Source: Psychroserpens algicola (lineage in GTDB: Bacteria > Bacteroidota > Bacteroidia > Flavobacteriales > Flavobacteriaceae). Taken from it: DNA of 64,000 nucleotides. The stretch covers positions 124,001 through 188,000 of the forward strand of contig NZ_JACNMJ010000008.1 of the NCBI RefSeq assembly GCF_014526325.1, read 5' to 3'. Below are positions 35,707-45,148 of this stretch, one piece after another (within the stretch, counting starts at the first letter, position 1; each line of letters opens with the position of its first letter). Made by a program: the position numbers and the translations under genes. Below the pieces are notes generated by a model. The model was not told the origin of the DNA, searched no databases, and saw only the letters and a list, made by a program, of their open reading frames with translations.

Positions 35707-36360
35707 GTGTTCTTTCATAAACATCCATACCAACCATTTATTAAAAAGGATACTACAAAATTAATTGTTGGTACCTTGCCACCTCCACGATTTACTACAG
35801 GAGAGCTCCTCGAAAATGATGTTGACTTTTGTTATGGTAGTTATTATAATTCTTTGTGGTTGTATATCGATGAAATTTACCAACTTAATTTGCGCTATGA
35901 TAATTCTCAAGAAGCGATAGCACAACGTAAGGCGTTTTTAATTGCACATAAAATAGGTGTTTGTGATATTGTCGATAGCGCAGAACGTGATAAAATAGAT
36001 GCTTCTGATTTGGGGATGCAACATATCAAATTAAGAGACCTTGTTGGTTATTTAAAACGTTATCCAAATATTAATACCTTACTATTTATAGGCGGAAACA
36101 GTAAAAACGGACCAGAATATTTTTTTAGGAAACATCTCAAAGATTACAATCTTAAATTAGAACTGGTGTCTAATGAAGTGCCAAGAGTACATCAGTTTCC
36201 TTTAGATCAAAGAAGCATTAAAACAATCTCTTTAACCTCGTCATCTGGTGCTGCCAATATCTCCATTAGTCGAATGCCTCTATACAAACAAATGAAAGCA
36301 CGTCATCCAGAATTTAATACGTTCGATTTTAGAGTGCTTCAGTATCGCGAGTATTTATAG
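35707..36360 (+). CDS. Uracil-DNA-glycosylase-fold protein
   Basis: This is a 217-residue protein with GTG start 35707. The N-terminal KLIVGTLPPPRFTTGE and the C-terminal LTSSSGAANISISRM have the layout of the UDG superfamily: a Gly-rich first strand loop and a final Ser/Asn-rich loop. The catalytic residue is not obvious, so activity is uncertain. It would act on DNA or a nucleotide if active. It is convergent with the tape-measure-like gene, 7 bp away. Confidence 0.7.
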   Translation: MFFHKHPYQPFIKKDTTKLIVGTLPPPRFTTGELLENDVDFCYGSYYNSLWLYIDEIYQLNLRYDNSQEAIAQRKAFLIAHKIGVCDIVDSAERDKIDASDLGMQHIKLRDLVGYLKRYPNINTLLFIGGNSKNGPEYFFRKHLKDYNLKLELVSNEVPRVHQFPLDQRSIKTISLTSSSGAANISISRMPLYKQMKARHPEFNTFDFRVLQYREYL

Positions 36361-36367
36361 CTGTTTA

Positions 36368-36901
36368 CTAGTATGGCCAATAAACATGTAGTGGTTTAGG
36401 CATCCAGGGAAATTTTATGATCGAAAATGAGTATGGACTTTTAATTAATAAAATGTCATAAGCTTTTTTTTCTACGGTTAATTCCCAAAGCGAATCATGT
36501 TCAATAAGTAATCCATCTCTAACAAGCCAATTTCCTCTAAATCCTTCATTGGAAGTTTGTCCTATACCTGACCAATGGTCTATTGCAGCTGTGATTAATC
36601 CGTCCATCAAATTTTTATCTGAATCTGAAATTGTTACAGTATTACTAATAGCTTCGCTTAAAGGAAAACCACACAGTACTTTATTTAATGCTAAATAACT
36701 GTCATCTGTTTGGGTAAAACCAGTCGCAAGATATTGCAAATAATGAATGGCGTTTTGTTGATCTTGTTTGGATGTAAAGACTTGGTTTTCAATGCAATTT
36801 AAGCGTTTAAAAAGTAATTGAAAATAATTGTTTAAAAGTACCAGGCCAGCATTTTGAGCTAGTATTTCATGCTCAGATAAGCTAGAGGGTAGGTCTGTCA
36901 T
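36368..36901 (-). CDS. Orphan homologue of the contractile-injection tape-measure C-terminus
   Basis: This is a 177-residue protein whose C-terminal half matches the conserved end of contractile injection system tape-measure proteins: FRGNWLVRDGLL, a WEL strand, YDILL, then PYSFSIIKFPWMPKPLHVYW to the end. Such proteins are normally 500 residues or more and set sheath length inside a gene cluster of sheath, tube and baseplate genes. None of those is present nearby. The upstream half is helical and unrecognised. It may be a remnant, a domesticated copy, or a chaperone-like part. It is convergent with the UDG-fold gene and divergent from DUF2851. Confidence 0.75.
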   Translation of the reverse strand: MTDLPSSLSEHEILAQNAGLVLLNNYFQLLFKRLNCIENQVFTSKQDQQNAIHYLQYLATGFTQTDDSYLALNKVLCGFPLSEAISNTVTISDSDKNLMDGLITAAIDHWSGIGQTSNEGFRGNWLVRDGLLIEHDSLWELTVEKKAYDILLIKSPYSFSIIKFPWMPKPLHVYWPY

Positions 36902-37046
36902 AATTTTACGTATTGCATCTTAATGACTCTATTGCAATGGTTTTTGTCATTAATGATAAGGTTTGCATGAATTTGATGTTTATCAAAAATCAACAATAAA
37001 TCTACAAGAGTCAATACGTACATCTACGTGATTTTATTTTTAAATT

Positions 37047-37076
37047 TTGTAAAATATAGAAAATTTACTACATTTG
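37047..37076 (+). promoter_or_regulatory. Consensus promoter at the DUF2851 start, possibly leaderless
   Basis: TTG at 37047-37049, a spacer of exactly 19 nt, and TACATTTG at 37069-37076 form a full Bacteroidetes promoter. If transcription starts four nt after the G, the first nucleotide is 37080, the A of the ATG. Confidence 0.6.
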
Positions 37077-37079
37077 ATT

Positions 37080-38351
37080 ATGATAGAAAATTTTCTCTAT
37101 TATGTGTGGCAATATAAAAAACTAAATGTTCTCCATTTAAAAACTACGCAACACGAACCATTGGAAATTATATCAGTAGGATTATTGAATCTGAATAGCG
37201 GTCCAGATTTTTTCAATGGTCAGTTGCGTATTGGAGAACAACTTTGGGCTGGAAATATTGAAATCCATGTCAAATCAAGCGATTGGTTTTTACATAATCA
37301 TGAACAAGATGCGGCTTACGATAATGTCATTTTGCATGTGGTATTTGAACATGACACTGAAATTTTCAGAAACGACAATACAATTATCCCAACACTAGAA
37401 CTTAAATCCGTTATTGATAAGGATTTGCTTGATACCTATTATAGGCTGTTTTCTGCACAAAACAAATGGATTTATTGCGAGAATGATTTTGCCAATGTCT
37501 CAGAGTTTACCATTTATAATTGGTTAGAACGCCTCTATATTGAACGATTAGAGCGTAAATCGAAAGGTATCGAGCAACTGCTTAAAACTTCAAAATATGA
37601 TTGGGAAGCAGTGTTGTTTAAATTACTGGTAAAAAACTTTGGACTTAAGGTTAATGGTGAGGCTTTTGCAAGTCTTGCACGTTCTGTTGATTTTTCAGTA
37701 GTAAGAAAACAACAGTCTAGCCTAGTTGCTTTGGAAGCTTTATTATTTGGTCAAACAGGTTTGCTAGACCATAAAGCCACAGATGGGTATCATGTAAAGC
37801 TTCAAAGTAAGTATCAGTTTTTAAAGCAGAAGTATCAATTAAATAATCATGGCGTTGTACCATGTCAGTTTTTTAGATTGAGACCACCTAATTTCCCAAC
37901 CATTAGGTTATCACAATTAGCAAACCTATACCATACAAAGCAACAGTTGTTTTCTAAAGTCATTTCAGCAGCTACACTATCAGATTTTTATTTGCTATTT
38001 GATGTGGCTACATCTGAGTATTGGACTACACATTACACCTTTGGAAAAAGCGCTAAGTCTTCGACTAAAAAAATGAGCCGATCATTTATTAATTTACTTC
38101 TTATAAATACGATAATACCTCTAAAATTTTATTATGCACAGCACAAAGGTGACTATAATCATGAGATGATTATGACCATTATAAGAGCAATTCCTTCAGA
38201 AAAAAACAATATAGTCAATGGATTTAATCAAATAAAGCAGGTATCAAAATCGGCTATGGAGTCTCAGGCGCTCATTCAATTAAAATCAGAATATTGTGAA
38301 AAACAGCAGTGTTTAAAATGTGCAATTGGAAATGCACTGTTAAGCAAATAA
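37080..38351 (+). CDS. DUF2851 family protein
   Basis: This is a 423-residue protein from ATG 37080. It is a DUF2851 member: ENFLYYVWQYKKLN at the start, LNLNSGPDFFNGQLRIG (about 42-58), and GNIEIHVKSSDWFLHNH (about 64-80). The C-terminus has CEKQQCLKCAIGNALL, a possible metal-binding pair of Cys. No enzymatic role is established for the family. The in-frame TTG at 37074 lies inside the -7 element and is rejected as start. Confidence 0.9.
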   Translation: MIENFLYYVWQYKKLNVLHLKTTQHEPLEIISVGLLNLNSGPDFFNGQLRIGEQLWAGNIEIHVKSSDWFLHNHEQDAAYDNVILHVVFEHDTEIFRNDNTIIPTLELKSVIDKDLLDTYYRLFSAQNKWIYCENDFANVSEFTIYNWLERLYIERLERKSKGIEQLLKTSKYDWEAVLFKLLVKNFGLKVNGEAFASLARSVDFSVVRKQQSSLVALEALLFGQTGLLDHKATDGYHVKLQSKYQFLKQKYQLNNHGVVPCQFFRLRPPNFPTIRLSQLANLYHTKQQLFSKVISAATLSDFYLLFDVATSEYWTTHYTFGKSAKSSTKKMSRSFINLLLINTIIPLKFYYAQHKGDYNHEMIMTIIRAIPSEKNNIVNGFNQIKQVSKSAMESQALIQLKSEYCEKQQCLKCAIGNALLSK

Positions 38352-38423
38352 AGTTTAAATTGCAGTGTTAAATCTTTAGACTTTTAATAGATCTGAATTT
38401 CCAAACGTGCTAAAAGAATACAC

Positions 38424-38651
38424 ATGAACTTATTTTATCAAATATTATATTATTTCCAAAAACGTGGTTATTACGTATGTCAGCGAATTGCAGACCGTTT
38501 GGGTATTAGAGCAAAAGTAGTTCGTACCTCCTTTATGTACTTGACGTTCGTAACACTGGGTTTTGGTTTTGCACTGTATTTATTTTTTGCATTTTGGATG
38601 AAAATTAAAGACATTGTCTATACGAAGCGGTCATCTGTATTCGATTTGTAA
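38424..38651 (+). CDS. PspC-domain protein
   Basis: This is a 75-residue protein made of a single PspC domain: RIADRLGIRAKVVRTSF (about 22-38) then one transmembrane helix (about 42-62). PspC domains are linked to membrane-stress responses (phage shock), but this short form has no partner PspA nearby. It sits 3 bp upstream of the potassium-channel gene, so the pair is one transcript. Confidence 0.88.
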   Translation: MNLFYQILYYFQKRGYYVCQRIADRLGIRAKVVRTSFMYLTFVTLGFGFALYLFFAFWMKIKDIVYTKRSSVFDL

Positions 38652-38654
38652 ACT

Positions 38655-39674
38655 ATGAATCCATTAATAAAACTATTTAGAACCAAAATTTACACAGCAG
38701 TTTTTCTGCTTGGAATTATACTTATTATTGGTGTACTCGGATTTAAAATGATGTCTAATTACACTTGGATTGATGCCTTGTACATGACAGTGATTACGAT
38801 TACTACTGTAGGGTTTGGTGAGGTTCAGCCACTAGATGATAACACAAAAGTTTTTACCATATTTTTAATTTTAGCAAGTGTCATTATTTTGGGATATGCC
38901 ATAACTGTTATCACAGAATATATTTTGAGTAAGAATAATTTTGAAGAACTAAAACAAAGAAAAATGCAAAAGAAAATCGACAGCTTCAACAATCACATTA
39001 TTATTTGTGGTTACGGAAGAAACGGAAAACAAGCTGCAAAAAAGTTGTTAGCGTATAAAAAGCCTTTTGTAGTTATTGAAAAGAGTAAGGAAACCATAGA
39101 TAAATTTCAAAGTGAAATGGTGCCTTTTGTTTTAGGAAATGCAAATGAAGATGATATTTTATATCAGGCAGGAATTGATAGAGCAGAGACCTTAATTTCA
39201 GCTTTGCCAAATGATGCAGATAACTTGTTTGTCGTATTGTCTGCCAGACAAATTAATAATCAAATGAATATTATAAGTCGTGCATCACAAGAGACATCAT
39301 ATCAAAAATTAAAGCTGGCTGGCGCTAATAATGTGATTCTTCCAGATAGAATTGGTGGCGATCATATGGCATCTTTAGTTGTGGTTCCAGATTTAATAGA
39401 ATTTATAGATAATTTATCTATAGTAGGTAAAGCAAATGTCAATATAGAAGAGGTTGCAGTCGAAAAATTATTTTCAGCATCTAAGATAGAAACCTTAAGA
39501 CATTTAGACCTCAGAAAACGAACAGGATGTACTGTTATTGGCTATAAGGATAATAAAGGTGAGTATATCGTTAACCCAGAAGCAGATATGCAATTGCAGC
39601 CCAATTCGAAAATAATAGTTTTAGGACGACCTGAACAAATTCAAAAGCTTAATTCGCTCTACGATATCGATTAA
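38655..39674 (+). CDS. Potassium channel with TrkA-N (RCK) domain
   Basis: This is a 339-residue inner-membrane channel. Two transmembrane helices (about 12-30 and 70-92) flank the pore loop, whose selectivity filter is TTVGFGE (about 55-61), Phe replacing the common Tyr. A cytoplasmic TrkA-N Rossmann domain (IIICGYGRNGKQAAKKLL, about 114-131) and a TrkA-C domain (about 250-335) follow; they gate the channel with nucleotides or ligands. It is 3 bp after the PspC gene. Confidence 0.92.
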   Translation: MNPLIKLFRTKIYTAVFLLGIILIIGVLGFKMMSNYTWIDALYMTVITITTVGFGEVQPLDDNTKVFTIFLILASVIILGYAITVITEYILSKNNFEELKQRKMQKKIDSFNNHIIICGYGRNGKQAAKKLLAYKKPFVVIEKSKETIDKFQSEMVPFVLGNANEDDILYQAGIDRAETLISALPNDADNLFVVLSARQINNQMNIISRASQETSYQKLKLAGANNVILPDRIGGDHMASLVVVPDLIEFIDNLSIVGKANVNIEEVAVEKLFSASKIETLRHLDLRKRTGCTVIGYKDNKGEYIVNPEADMQLQPNSKIIVLGRPEQIQKLNSLYDID

Positions 39675-39772
39675 ATAGTATGCCATTTTAACAAGCTCTA
39701 CTTTAAAAAGTCGTTTTTTTTTAGCATCTTGTGGGTTTAATACAAAAACTAACTAACTTAAATAATTCAAGT

Positions 39773-41374
39773 ATGAAGAAATATCTTCTTTCACTTTTTG
39801 CTCTCGCATACCCTTTATTCACTTTTGCTCAAGACAACGAACAAAGTATAGATCAAATTATTGATGAAAAATTTGGTGATGCCACAGGTTGGTTTGTACA
39901 AGCTGTTTTTTATCAAATTCCTTTTACGGATACGATAAGTGTCTACTGGGTATTATTCCCATTAATTATTGGAGCTATCTATTTTACTATCTATTTTAAC
40001 TTTATCAACTTTAGAGGTTTTTTTACATCTGTAAATATTGTTAGAGGAAAATATGATGATTTAGAAGGAAGAGAAAATCACAAGGTAGAATTAGAAAAAT
40101 CATCTTTTACAGATGAAGATGATAATCCTGATACAATTAGAGTTGAAGGGCATGAAGGTGAGGTGTCTCATTTCCAAGCCTTAACTGCTGCCTTATCAGC
40201 AACCGTTGGTTTAGGTAATATAGCAGGTGTTGCTATTGCGGTGTCAATTGGTGGAGCAGGAGCAACATTCTGGATGATTATAGCCGGATTTTTGGGTATG
40301 GCTTCAAAATTTGTTGAGTGTACCCTCGGTGTGAAATATCGTGATATAGCCGAAGACGGAACCGTTTACGGAGGACCAATGTACTATTTAACTAAAGGAC
40401 TCAAATCTAAAGGTATGGGTGGATTAGGAAAAGTTCTGGCTGTATTATTTGCCATTTTTGTTATTGGTGGTTCGTTTGGTGGAGGAAATATGTTCCAAGT
40501 TAATCAGGCGTTTCAATTGGTTGAAAACATCACTGGAGGTGAGCAATCATTCTTACATGGATATGGTTGGGCATTTGGTGTCGTAATGGCAATTCTTGTC
40601 GGTATTGTAATTATTGGTGGAATTAAAAAAATCGCAAAGGTTACTGATAAGATTGTACCTTTTATGGTGGCAATTTATGTAGCTGCAGCCTTATTTGTTA
40701 TCTTTTCTAAATTCGATATGATAGGTTCTGCATTTGCTGCTATATGGAATGGAGCATTTAGCCCTGAAGGTATTGCAGGTGGAGCTGTTGGAGTATTGAT
40801 TCAAGGGTTTAGACGTGCTGCTTTCTCAAACGAAGCAGGTATTGGTTCAGCATCTATTGCGCATTCAGCAGTAAAAACAAAGTATGCAGCTAGTGAAGGT
40901 ATGGTAGCTTTATTAGAACCGTTTATTGACACCGTTATCGTTTGTACAATGACTGCTTTAGTATTAATAATTACTGGTTTTGTTGATCCGTTAAATCCTC
41001 CAGCTAATGATGCGCAAGCCATTTTATTAACCTCGAGTGCTTTTGAGTCTTCAATATCTTGGTTCCCATACGTATTAACTGTTGCTGTAGTATTATTCGC
41101 CTTTAGTTCTATGATATCATGGTCGTATTATGGATTCCAAGGATGGACCTATTTATTCGGACGCTCAAAGAAAACAGAGTATACCTATAAAGTGATTTTC
41201 TGTATTTTTGTTATCATAGGTGCTGCGGCTAGTTTAGGGTCAGTTATTGGATTCTCAGATGCCATGGTATTTGCAATGATGGTTCCAAACATGGTTGGTT
41301 TGATACTCTTGGCTCCAAAAGTTAAAGAAGAATTAAATAAATATATGTCAGCTATAAAAGCTAGAAAATCTTAA
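39773..41374 (+). CDS. Sodium:alanine symporter family (AGCS) protein
   Basis: This is a 533-residue symporter that takes up alanine or glycine with Na+. I place the start at ATG 39773 because a signal-like N-terminus (MKKYLLSLFALAYPLFTFAQ) begins there; an upstream ATG-less extension is not needed. The family core has about 10-11 transmembrane helices with GLGNIAGVAIAVSIGGAGA (about 141-159), YGGPMYYL (about 198-205), FAAIWNGAF and SNEAGIGSAS (about 350). The signal and a ~70-residue N-terminal extension are unusual outside Bacteroidetes. The final helices extend to SAIKARKS. Confidence 0.92.
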   Translation: MKKYLLSLFALAYPLFTFAQDNEQSIDQIIDEKFGDATGWFVQAVFYQIPFTDTISVYWVLFPLIIGAIYFTIYFNFINFRGFFTSVNIVRGKYDDLEGRENHKVELEKSSFTDEDDNPDTIRVEGHEGEVSHFQALTAALSATVGLGNIAGVAIAVSIGGAGATFWMIIAGFLGMASKFVECTLGVKYRDIAEDGTVYGGPMYYLTKGLKSKGMGGLGKVLAVLFAIFVIGGSFGGGNMFQVNQAFQLVENITGGEQSFLHGYGWAFGVVMAILVGIVIIGGIKKIAKVTDKIVPFMVAIYVAAALFVIFSKFDMIGSAFAAIWNGAFSPEGIAGGAVGVLIQGFRRAAFSNEAGIGSASIAHSAVKTKYAASEGMVALLEPFIDTVIVCTMTALVLIITGFVDPLNPPANDAQAILLTSSAFESSISWFPYVLTVAVVLFAFSSMISWSYYGFQGWTYLFGRSKKTEYTYKVIFCIFVIIGAAASLGSVIGFSDAMVFAMMVPNMVGLILLAPKVKEELNKYMSAIKARKS

Positions 41375-41381
41375 ATAAAAC

Positions 41382-42263
41382 ATGTCAAAATTTAAATCCC
41401 ACTTCACGTTTTCAAAACAACAACGGAGTGGGATTTTTGTGTTAATTGTGCTGATATTGATTGTGCAATGCATTTATTTTTTTGTAGATTTTCCTGTAGA
41501 AAAAAAGGATATCAATTCTCAATTAATTGCAGAATTTAGGGCAGAGGTCGATTCTTTAAAACAATTAAAATTAGAGAACAATCAGCCTAAAATTTATCCT
41601 TTCAATCCAAATTATATTACCGATTATAAAGGCTATACACTTGGGATGACTAGTGAAGAAATTGATCGCCTCCATGCATTTAGGGAAACTAATAAATGGG
41701 TGAACTCAGCAAAAGAGTTTCAACGTGTAACTAAGGTGTCAGATACTCTTTTATCTGAAATATCTCCATATTTTAAATTTCCGGACTGGGTTACTAAATC
41801 AAAACCTAAAACGGACTATTCAAGAGCGTATTCTAAGAATTCTAAACCAAAAACATTTGATCAAAAACAAGATTTAAATACTGCTTCTGCCGAGCAATTA
41901 AAACGCATATATGGCATTGGCGAAAAACTGTCAGAACGTATCGTTAATTTTAGAACTAAATCTGGTGGTTTTATTTCCGATGTGCAACTCACTGAAGTGT
42001 ATGGTTTGTCGCCAGAAGTTATAGAGCGCTTGTTAAATGAGTTTACAGTTAAGACTGCTAAGCCAATAACAAAAATTAATATTAACTCGGCAACCATTGA
42101 GACACTTGTTACAATTAAATATATCGACTATGAGATTGCTTATGAAATCATTGAACAACGTACACTTAGACAAGGATTTAAATCGTTTGAAGAATTAACA
42201 AAAGTTAAAGGTTTCCCTATTAAAAGAAGTGAGATAATTAAGTTATATTTGACCTTTGATTAG
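41382..42263 (+). CDS. Helix-hairpin-helix protein (ComEA-like)
   Basis: This is a 293-residue protein with one N-terminal transmembrane helix (about 18-36) and three helix-hairpin-helix regions: YTLGMTSEEIDRLHAFRET (about 87-105), DLNTASAEQLKRIYGIGEKL (about 165-184), and ININSATIETLVTIKYI (about 230-246). This arrangement is like ComEA-type DNA-binding proteins, but with more hairpins and no transport genes nearby. DNA or RNA binding outside the membrane is inferred. It starts 7 bp after the symporter. Confidence 0.85.
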   Translation: MSKFKSHFTFSKQQRSGIFVLIVLILIVQCIYFFVDFPVEKKDINSQLIAEFRAEVDSLKQLKLENNQPKIYPFNPNYITDYKGYTLGMTSEEIDRLHAFRETNKWVNSAKEFQRVTKVSDTLLSEISPYFKFPDWVTKSKPKTDYSRAYSKNSKPKTFDQKQDLNTASAEQLKRIYGIGEKLSERIVNFRTKSGGFISDVQLTEVYGLSPEVIERLLNEFTVKTAKPITKININSATIETLVTIKYIDYEIAYEIIEQRTLRQGFKSFEELTKVKGFPIKRSEIIKLYLTFD

Positions 42264-42283
42264 AATTACTAAAAAGACAGGTT

Positions 42284-43450
42284 ATGAGCAGTAGGTACTT
42301 CACCGAAGAGCACGAATTATTCAGACAAAGTTTAAAAGATTTTTTACAAAAAGAAGTCGTTCCTCATATTGAAAAATGGGAAGAAACAGGACATATAGAA
42401 CGTTTTATATGGAAAAAATTTGGTGACATGGGGTTTTTCGGATTAGCATATCCTGAAGCCTATGGCGGAATGAATCTCGATTTATTTTACACCGTTATTT
42501 TGCTTGAAGAACTTCAAAAAATTAATTCCGCTGGATTTTCAGCAGCAATTTGGGCTCATGCTTATTTAGCAATGACTCACGTCAATAAAGAAGGTAATCA
42601 TGACATTAAAGAAAAATATTTGACACCAAGTATTTCTGGTGACAAAATCGGTTGTCTTTGTATTACAGAACCTTTTGGTGGAAGTGATGTGGCAGGTATG
42701 CGAACAACAGCAGTTAAACAAGGGGACTCTTACGTGATTAATGGGTCTAAAACATTTATAACTAATGGTGTTTACAGTGATTATCTCGTAGTAGCCGCTA
42801 AAACAAATCCTGAACTTGGTAATAAAGGCATCAGTATTTTTATCATGGATCGCGATACACCTGGTATTTCTGCAACCAAGTTAGATAAATTAGGCTGGCG
42901 CGCCTCAGATACAGGAGAAATTGCTTTTGATAATGTAACTATCCCAGCATCTAACCTGATGGGAGAAGAAAATAAAGGCTTTCCTTATATCATGCAGCAT
43001 TTTGCTTTAGAGCGTTTAATTATGGGAATTAATGCACATGCCCGAGCAGAGTACGCATTAGATTATGCAAAACAGTATATGAGTGAACGACAGGCTTTTG
43101 GGAAGTCTATAGATAAGTTTCAAGCTTTGCGTCATAGCTTTGCCGATTGTTATGCCGATATGATGATGTGTAAAGAATTTAATTATGCTATTGCCGACCG
43201 CCTGGATAAAGGTGATTATGTGGTAAAGGAGGCAACCATATCTAAGCTACGTTCTACTAAAATGGCAGACGAAGTCATATATCAATGTCTTCAGTTTTTA
43301 GGTGGCTATGGTTATATGGAAGAGTACCCAATGGCAAGATTATTGCGAGATAGCAGACTAGGACCTATTGGTGGCGGAACTTCCGAAATTCTCAGAGAAA
43401 TTATAGCTAAAATGGTTTTAGATAATAAAGACTATAAACCAGCGACCTAA
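42284..43450 (+). CDS. Acyl-CoA dehydrogenase
   Basis: This is a 388-residue FAD enzyme that introduces a trans-2 double bond into acyl-CoA. Signature segments are CITEPFGGSDVAGMRTTA (about 127-144), RQAFGKSIDKFQALRH (about 269-284) and the C-terminal LQFLGGYGYMEEYPMARLLRD (in two parts, about 341-361), with GPIGGGTSEILRE near the end. The catalytic Glu is probably in the GGYGYMEEYP loop. Length is usual. It follows the helix-hairpin-helix gene by 20 bp. Confidence 0.94.
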   Translation: MSSRYFTEEHELFRQSLKDFLQKEVVPHIEKWEETGHIERFIWKKFGDMGFFGLAYPEAYGGMNLDLFYTVILLEELQKINSAGFSAAIWAHAYLAMTHVNKEGNHDIKEKYLTPSISGDKIGCLCITEPFGGSDVAGMRTTAVKQGDSYVINGSKTFITNGVYSDYLVVAAKTNPELGNKGISIFIMDRDTPGISATKLDKLGWRASDTGEIAFDNVTIPASNLMGEENKGFPYIMQHFALERLIMGINAHARAEYALDYAKQYMSERQAFGKSIDKFQALRHSFADCYADMMMCKEFNYAIADRLDKGDYVVKEATISKLRSTKMADEVIYQCLQFLGGYGYMEEYPMARLLRDSRLGPIGGGTSEILREIIAKMVLDNKDYKPAT

Positions 43451-43511
43451 TATGATGTCTTCGGAAATGTAATTGTCAAGCAGTTCCATATAAATTAACA
43501 GAATACTTAGA

Positions 43512-44939
43512 ATGGTACAAAATAACTATAAAAAATATCTTGTTTTAATAATTCTACTGGTGTCATTGGTAGGATATTCTCAAGTTGAACTGAAAAATAA
43601 AATTGTTGATTTTGGTACACTTATGCCTATTGAAAGTGCAAGTATCTATGTTAAGAATACAACGATTGGTACAGTGAGCAACTCCGATGGAAAGTTTGCG
43701 CTTCAAGTGCCGCAAGAGTTTTCAAAAGATACTTTAATTATTTCATCTATTGGATATAAGAGTTTTAAAGTTCAGGTAGAAGCGTTTGATAATTCTGAAG
43801 AAATCTACTTGGAGGAAGATATCGCTTCCTTAGATGAAATTTTATTAATTGCTGAAACGCGCCCAAAAACAGGAAATGAAATTGTATTAAAAGCCATGGA
43901 AAAATTGGCTAATAATTTACCTGATTCTGCATACATTCAAAAAGGATTTCTAAGACATAAAGAACGAAATAAAGTAGAATTTAAATGGCTCATTGAGAGT
44001 GCTATTACTGTATACGATTCGGGTTTTGCATCTAATTCTGACGAGTATTTAAAAATAAATGTAGATCAGGTTAGAAAGAGTTATGACCTCAGAGATGTAG
44101 ATAGCGTGTTTTCATATGTTTCTTATAATAACCAAAATGCTAAACGTAGCAGATTAAGACCTAAAGATGTGAAACGCAGCCAGCTTAAAACGTCTCAATT
44201 GGTTAATGCCATAAAATGGAATGATAACAGAGTTAACGGATTGCAAAATATTTTTCAGGGTAAATTAAACTTACTTCGAAATTCATCAGATGCAAAAGCT
44301 TTATTTGGTGAAGATATTTTAGAGAAACACCAGTTTGCATTAGACACGATTTTAGTAGATAATGACCGTAAAATCTATAAAATTAAAATTTCCGAAGGTA
44401 ATGATTTCGTCGGGCTGGATACTAAAGGGATATTTAATGAAGGTTATCAGGCAAAAGGATGGCTTTACATTTATTACGACAATTATGCTATTAAAAAAAT
44501 AGAATATGAACTCGTAGCGGCTTCAGATGCTCAAAAAGTACGAAGTAAGCGATTGTTTGATACGCAAGTCAATCATAAGTTAATCATGACTTATATCGAG
44601 TATCAGGATAAAATGTATCCTAATTATATCTACTATGAAACTCCAAAACTTGTGAATGTTGGTTTTAAAGCCGACCAAAAAGTCAGTGATGAAGAGAAAG
44701 AGCGATACAATAAAGAAGAACGTTACTATTATACGGTTCAAGAAATATTGTTTTCTGAAATTATTTTAGACAAGGACATTATTAATACTGAACTTCTCAG
44801 CGAATGGGATATGGATATATTTTCACCAAAACCCTATGATAAGGCCTTCTGGAAAAACTATAACATTCTTTTAGAAAGTGAAGAAGATGAAAAGCTCATT
44901 GACGATTTGAGTAAAAAAGCTTCGTTATTTAAGGATTAA
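43512..44939 (+). CDS. Carboxypeptidase-regulatory-like domain protein, periplasmic or outer membrane
   Basis: This is a 475-residue secreted protein with a signal peptide (about 1-23, ending SQ) and a carboxypeptidase regulatory-like beta-sandwich (about 25-108: PIESASIYVKNTTIGTVSNS and the D-G-K-F turn). The remaining residues have repeated beta strands, many Lys/Arg and an acidic C-terminus. Bacteroidetes carry many such proteins; the function of the long C-terminal part is unknown. It is not a TonB receptor, since no plug or barrel motif is present. Confidence 0.8.
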   Translation: MVQNNYKKYLVLIILLVSLVGYSQVELKNKIVDFGTLMPIESASIYVKNTTIGTVSNSDGKFALQVPQEFSKDTLIISSIGYKSFKVQVEAFDNSEEIYLEEDIASLDEILLIAETRPKTGNEIVLKAMEKLANNLPDSAYIQKGFLRHKERNKVEFKWLIESAITVYDSGFASNSDEYLKINVDQVRKSYDLRDVDSVFSYVSYNNQNAKRSRLRPKDVKRSQLKTSQLVNAIKWNDNRVNGLQNIFQGKLNLLRNSSDAKALFGEDILEKHQFALDTILVDNDRKIYKIKISEGNDFVGLDTKGIFNEGYQAKGWLYIYYDNYAIKKIEYELVAASDAQKVRSKRLFDTQVNHKLIMTYIEYQDKMYPNYIYYETPKLVNVGFKADQKVSDEEKERYNKEERYYYTVQEILFSEIILDKDIINTELLSEWDMDIFSPKPYDKAFWKNYNILLESEEDEKLIDDLSKKASLFKD

Positions 44940-45065
44940 GTGCTTTCAAAAATACAGCGCTCCAAATTGTAATCTTAATCTTGTTAATTTTTAAATTTCA
45001 CAATAAAACACCTCATTTTTTTAATAGATGTTAATATTTTAGCTATAAAATTGATTATTTATTAA

Positions 45066-45083
45066 CACGAAAACGTTTTCGTG
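45066..45083. promoter_or_regulatory. 18-bp perfect palindrome, LacI-type operator candidate upstream of the amylase
   Basis: CACGAAAACGTTTTCGTG is a perfect 18-bp palindrome with a central CG, the hallmark of LacI-family operators. It lies 66 bp before the amylase ATG in a 209-bp spacer that holds no gene. Maltose-type LacI regulators commonly control amylases; no full-length LacI gene is in the window. Confidence 0.6.
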
Positions 45084-45148
45084 GATTTTGCTATTTTAAT
45101 TTTCGTACTTATTTAGTTAACTTTTTACTTCAACTAAATAAATCAATT

